From Pseudomonadota bacterium (GTDB taxonomy: Bacteria; Desulfobacterota; Desulfobacteria; Desulfobacterales; Desulfobacteraceae), in NCBI GenBank assembly GCA_018812385.1, contig JAHJDU010000033.1, forward strand, positions 1 to 6,741: a stretch of DNA of 6,741 bases, given 5' to 3'. The notes below the pieces were generated by a model. That model saw nothing but the letters and a program-made list of their open reading frames with translations. It was not told the DNA's origin and did not search any database. The translations under genes and the position numbers were made by a program. How positions within the stretch are numbered: the stretch's first letter is position 1; each line of letters starts with the position of its first letter. Of the stretch, positions 5,439 through 6,741 are shown piece by piece.

Positions 5439-6298
5439 TGAAGTATGCATTATTTTCAGGATGTAAAAGTTCCTTTTATCTTCCCCAATATCGAACTTCT
5501 GCAAAGGCTGTTTTGTCTTCCTTTGGAATTGAATTAAAGGAATTGGAATTTAATTGTTGTGGTTATCCCGTGCGCAATGAAAATTTTGCCTCATTTTTAA
5601 TCCTGGCTGCAAAAAATTTAGCGATTGCCGAACAGCAAGGGTTGCCAATCCTTACATTGTGCAAATGTTGTTTTGGTGCCTTGAAACATGCTGACCACTA
5701 TTTAAAAAATGACCCCCATAAAAAGGAAATGATAGTAAATTTATTAAAAGAGGAAGGGTTAAGTTTTAACGGAACAACTAAAATCCATCACATTTTAACG
5801 GTGTTAGCCATGGATATAGGATATCCGGCCATTGAAAAACAGATAAGGAAAAAATTCAGTGGGTTGAAAATTGCTCCGCAGTATGGTTGCCATGCACTGC
5901 GGCCATCAAATATTACCCAGTTTGATGTTCCCCTGGCACCCACCATTTTTGAAAAGATCATCCGATTGACCGGAGCAGAACCCGTTGATTGGTCAAAACG
6001 TCTGGAGTGTTGTGGAAATCCTTTATGGGAAAAAAATAATCAACTTTCCCTTGATATCCTGCAGCAGAAAATTGATAGTGCCAGGCAAGCAAGCGCAAAC
6101 ATGATATGTACGGCCTGTAATTATTGTCAGTTCCAGTTTGATGAAATTCAGAAAAATTCATTGGAACAGGCATCAGCAGAACAATTCCCCTCAATTCTTA
6201 TTTCCCAGTTATTGGGTTTAAGCATGGGGCTGTCTGAAAAAGAGCTGAATATTGAAGCCAATCATATAGATCTTTCTGAAATCCGAAATTTCTTATAA
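5435..6298 (+). CDS. hdrB: HdrB-like subunit with two complete CCG motifs
   Basis: This 287-residue soluble protein has the full HdrB layout. The first CCG motif is C10, C41-C42-G43, C76 and C79 (CX30CCX33CXXC, with an extra C78). The second is C152, C192-C193-G194, C225 and C228 (CX39CCX31CXXC). In HdrB of methanogens, equivalent residues bind two non-cubane [4Fe-4S] clusters that carry out disulfide chemistry, and here all ten ligands are present. Length fits HdrB (about 290). The ATG at 5435 overlaps the end of the preceding gene (ATGA), with AAGGAA at 5424-5429 as ribosome binding site, so translational coupling with the membrane fusion is likely. Together they would make a HdrE-HdrC-HdrC plus HdrB complex, comparable to HdrDE or the DsrMK module but with two CCG motifs. 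The electron carrier that reacts at the site is unknown: a thiol/disulfide, or a partner enzyme such as the MetF encoded next. Confidence 0.85.
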   Translation: MMKYALFSGCKSSFYLPQYRTSAKAVLSSFGIELKELEFNCCGYPVRNENFASFLILAAKNLAIAEQQGLPILTLCKCCFGALKHADHYLKNDPHKKEMIVNLLKEEGLSFNGTTKIHHILTVLAMDIGYPAIEKQIRKKFSGLKIAPQYGCHALRPSNITQFDVPLAPTIFEKIIRLTGAEPVDWSKRLECCGNPLWEKNNQLSLDILQQKIDSARQASANMICTACNYCQFQFDEIQKNSLEQASAEQFPSILISQLLGLSMGLSEKELNIEANHIDLSEIRNFL

Positions 6299-6312
6299 CC
6301 ATTATTAACCGA

Positions 6313-6386
6313 TTGTTTTTAAATATACGCCGTGTTATCTTTGCCCTTAGTATAGTTTTGACTATTTAGCAATATATATTTTAAAT
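6313..6386 (+). promoter_or_regulatory. Possible sigma-70 promoters before metF
   Basis: The 151 bases between the hdrB-like stop and the metF start contain two weak -35/-10 pairs: TTGACT (6358-6363), 17 bases, TTAAAT (6381-6386); and TTGTTT (6313-6318), 17 bases, TATCTT (6336-6341). No terminator hairpin is seen after the hdrB-like gene, so read-through from the hdr genes plus an internal promoter is possible. The AT-rich background makes such matches common. Confidence 0.3.
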
Positions 6387-6449
6387 GATAATTTAAGCTT
6401 CGGCTGAGAGTTAAATCCAAGGCTTATGGAAAACAAAAAGGATGAACAA

Positions 6450-6741
6450 ATGACTCTTCAAACTAAATTTTCCAAAGGGGACTTTGTTGTACTTGCTGAA
6501 ATGAACACCCCCAAGGGAATTGATATATCCGATCTTGTGACAAATGCAAGACATCTTAAATCCCGCATAGATGCTGTGGTAATTCCGGACATGGATAATG
6601 GTATCATGCACATGAGCGCCCTTGCCGGTGGTGCCATCATCCGGCAGCAGGGGCTTGCACCAATGATTCACATTTATGGCCGGGATCGCAACAGGATGGC
6701 CATACAGGGAGATATGCTGGCAGCCCATGTTCTTGGAATTC
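6450..6741 (+). CDS. metF: Methylenetetrahydrofolate reductase, N-terminal part (cut by window)
   Basis: The first 97 codons of a MetF-type TIM-barrel protein are present; the gene runs past the end of the window (full length is normally about 290). Typical segments are FVVLAEMNTPKGID (residues 12-25; E17 corresponds to the active-site Glu of the E. coli enzyme), IDAVVIPDMDN (40-50), MSALAGGAII (55-64) and GRDRNRMAIQ (77-86). MetF interconverts 5,10-methylene- and 5-methyl-tetrahydrofolate, here probably in the methyl branch of the Wood-Ljungdahl pathway, as well as for methionine supply. The start at 6450 is chosen because AAAGGA (6437-6442) lies 7 bases upstream. An in-frame ATG at 6426 would add 8 residues, but its AAGG is only 3 bases away. 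It follows the membrane hdr genes on the same strand after 151 bases without a terminator. Whether a MetV partner or HdrA follows cannot be seen. Confidence 0.85.
   Translation, partial: MTLQTKFSKGDFVVLAEMNTPKGIDISDLVTNARHLKSRIDAVVIPDMDNGIMHMSALAGGAIIRQQGLAPMIHIYGRDRNRMAIQGDMLAAHVLGI

Noticed and set aside
6426..6449. Upstream ATG as the metF start.
   Set aside because: Its purine-rich element is only 3 bases away, while the ATG at 6450 has AAAGGA at 7 bases and gives the usual N-terminal length of the family.

Overview
The window looks like the chromosome of an anaerobic, AT-rich Gram-negative sulfate reducer of the Desulfobacterales (Desulfobacter/Desulfobacula-like). The evidence is protein character only: a DUF3373-type outer-membrane barrel, a membrane-bound Hdr-type iron-sulfur oxidoreductase, and a methylenetetrahydrofolate reductase (MetF) beginning right after it. 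No rRNA, tRNA, CRISPR array or intact mobile element is visible.

Left part (1-750). Nothing intact is encoded here. Two gene remnants lie head to head. On the minus strand (236 up to about 480) is the C-terminal part of a molybdopterin-binding protein with its cysteine-rich tail. On the plus strand (about 492-683) is the C-terminal part of a ModE-type winged-helix regulator. Both have lost their 5' halves and they meet near 480-495, as if one deletion removed the divergent promoter region and the front of both genes. A perfect-stem bidirectional terminator (705-746) separates this from the next unit.

Middle (755-2840, minus strand). A two-gene operon encodes a 560-residue outer-membrane beta-barrel protein with a periplasmic coiled coil (DUF3373-like), followed by a 115-residue secreted protein that resembles small c-type cytochromes but has no CXXCH haem motif. 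Upstream are a sigma-54-like promoter candidate and two TTAACA/TGTTAA palindromes.

Intergenic block (2841-3767). This 927-base stretch holds that regulatory region, two strong hairpins (3095-3134 and 3323-3362), a plus-strand relic of an FmdB-type zinc-ribbon gene between them, a run of ten C, and several dyads in front of the next gene.

Right part (3768-6741, plus strand). This is the most interesting region. A 556-residue protein fuses a NarI/HdrE-like five-helix cytochrome b domain, a periplasmic loop with one c-type haem motif, and two HdrC-like modules with four [4Fe-4S] motifs in total. It overlaps by 4 bases a 287-residue HdrB with both CCG motifs complete. After 151 bases metF starts and runs off the window. 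No HdrA flavoprotein is present. The inferred role is electron transfer between the quinone pool or periplasm and a cytoplasmic HdrB site, possibly coupled to methyl-/methylene-tetrahydrofolate interconversion in the Wood-Ljungdahl pathway. The coupling to MetF is inferred from gene order, not proven.
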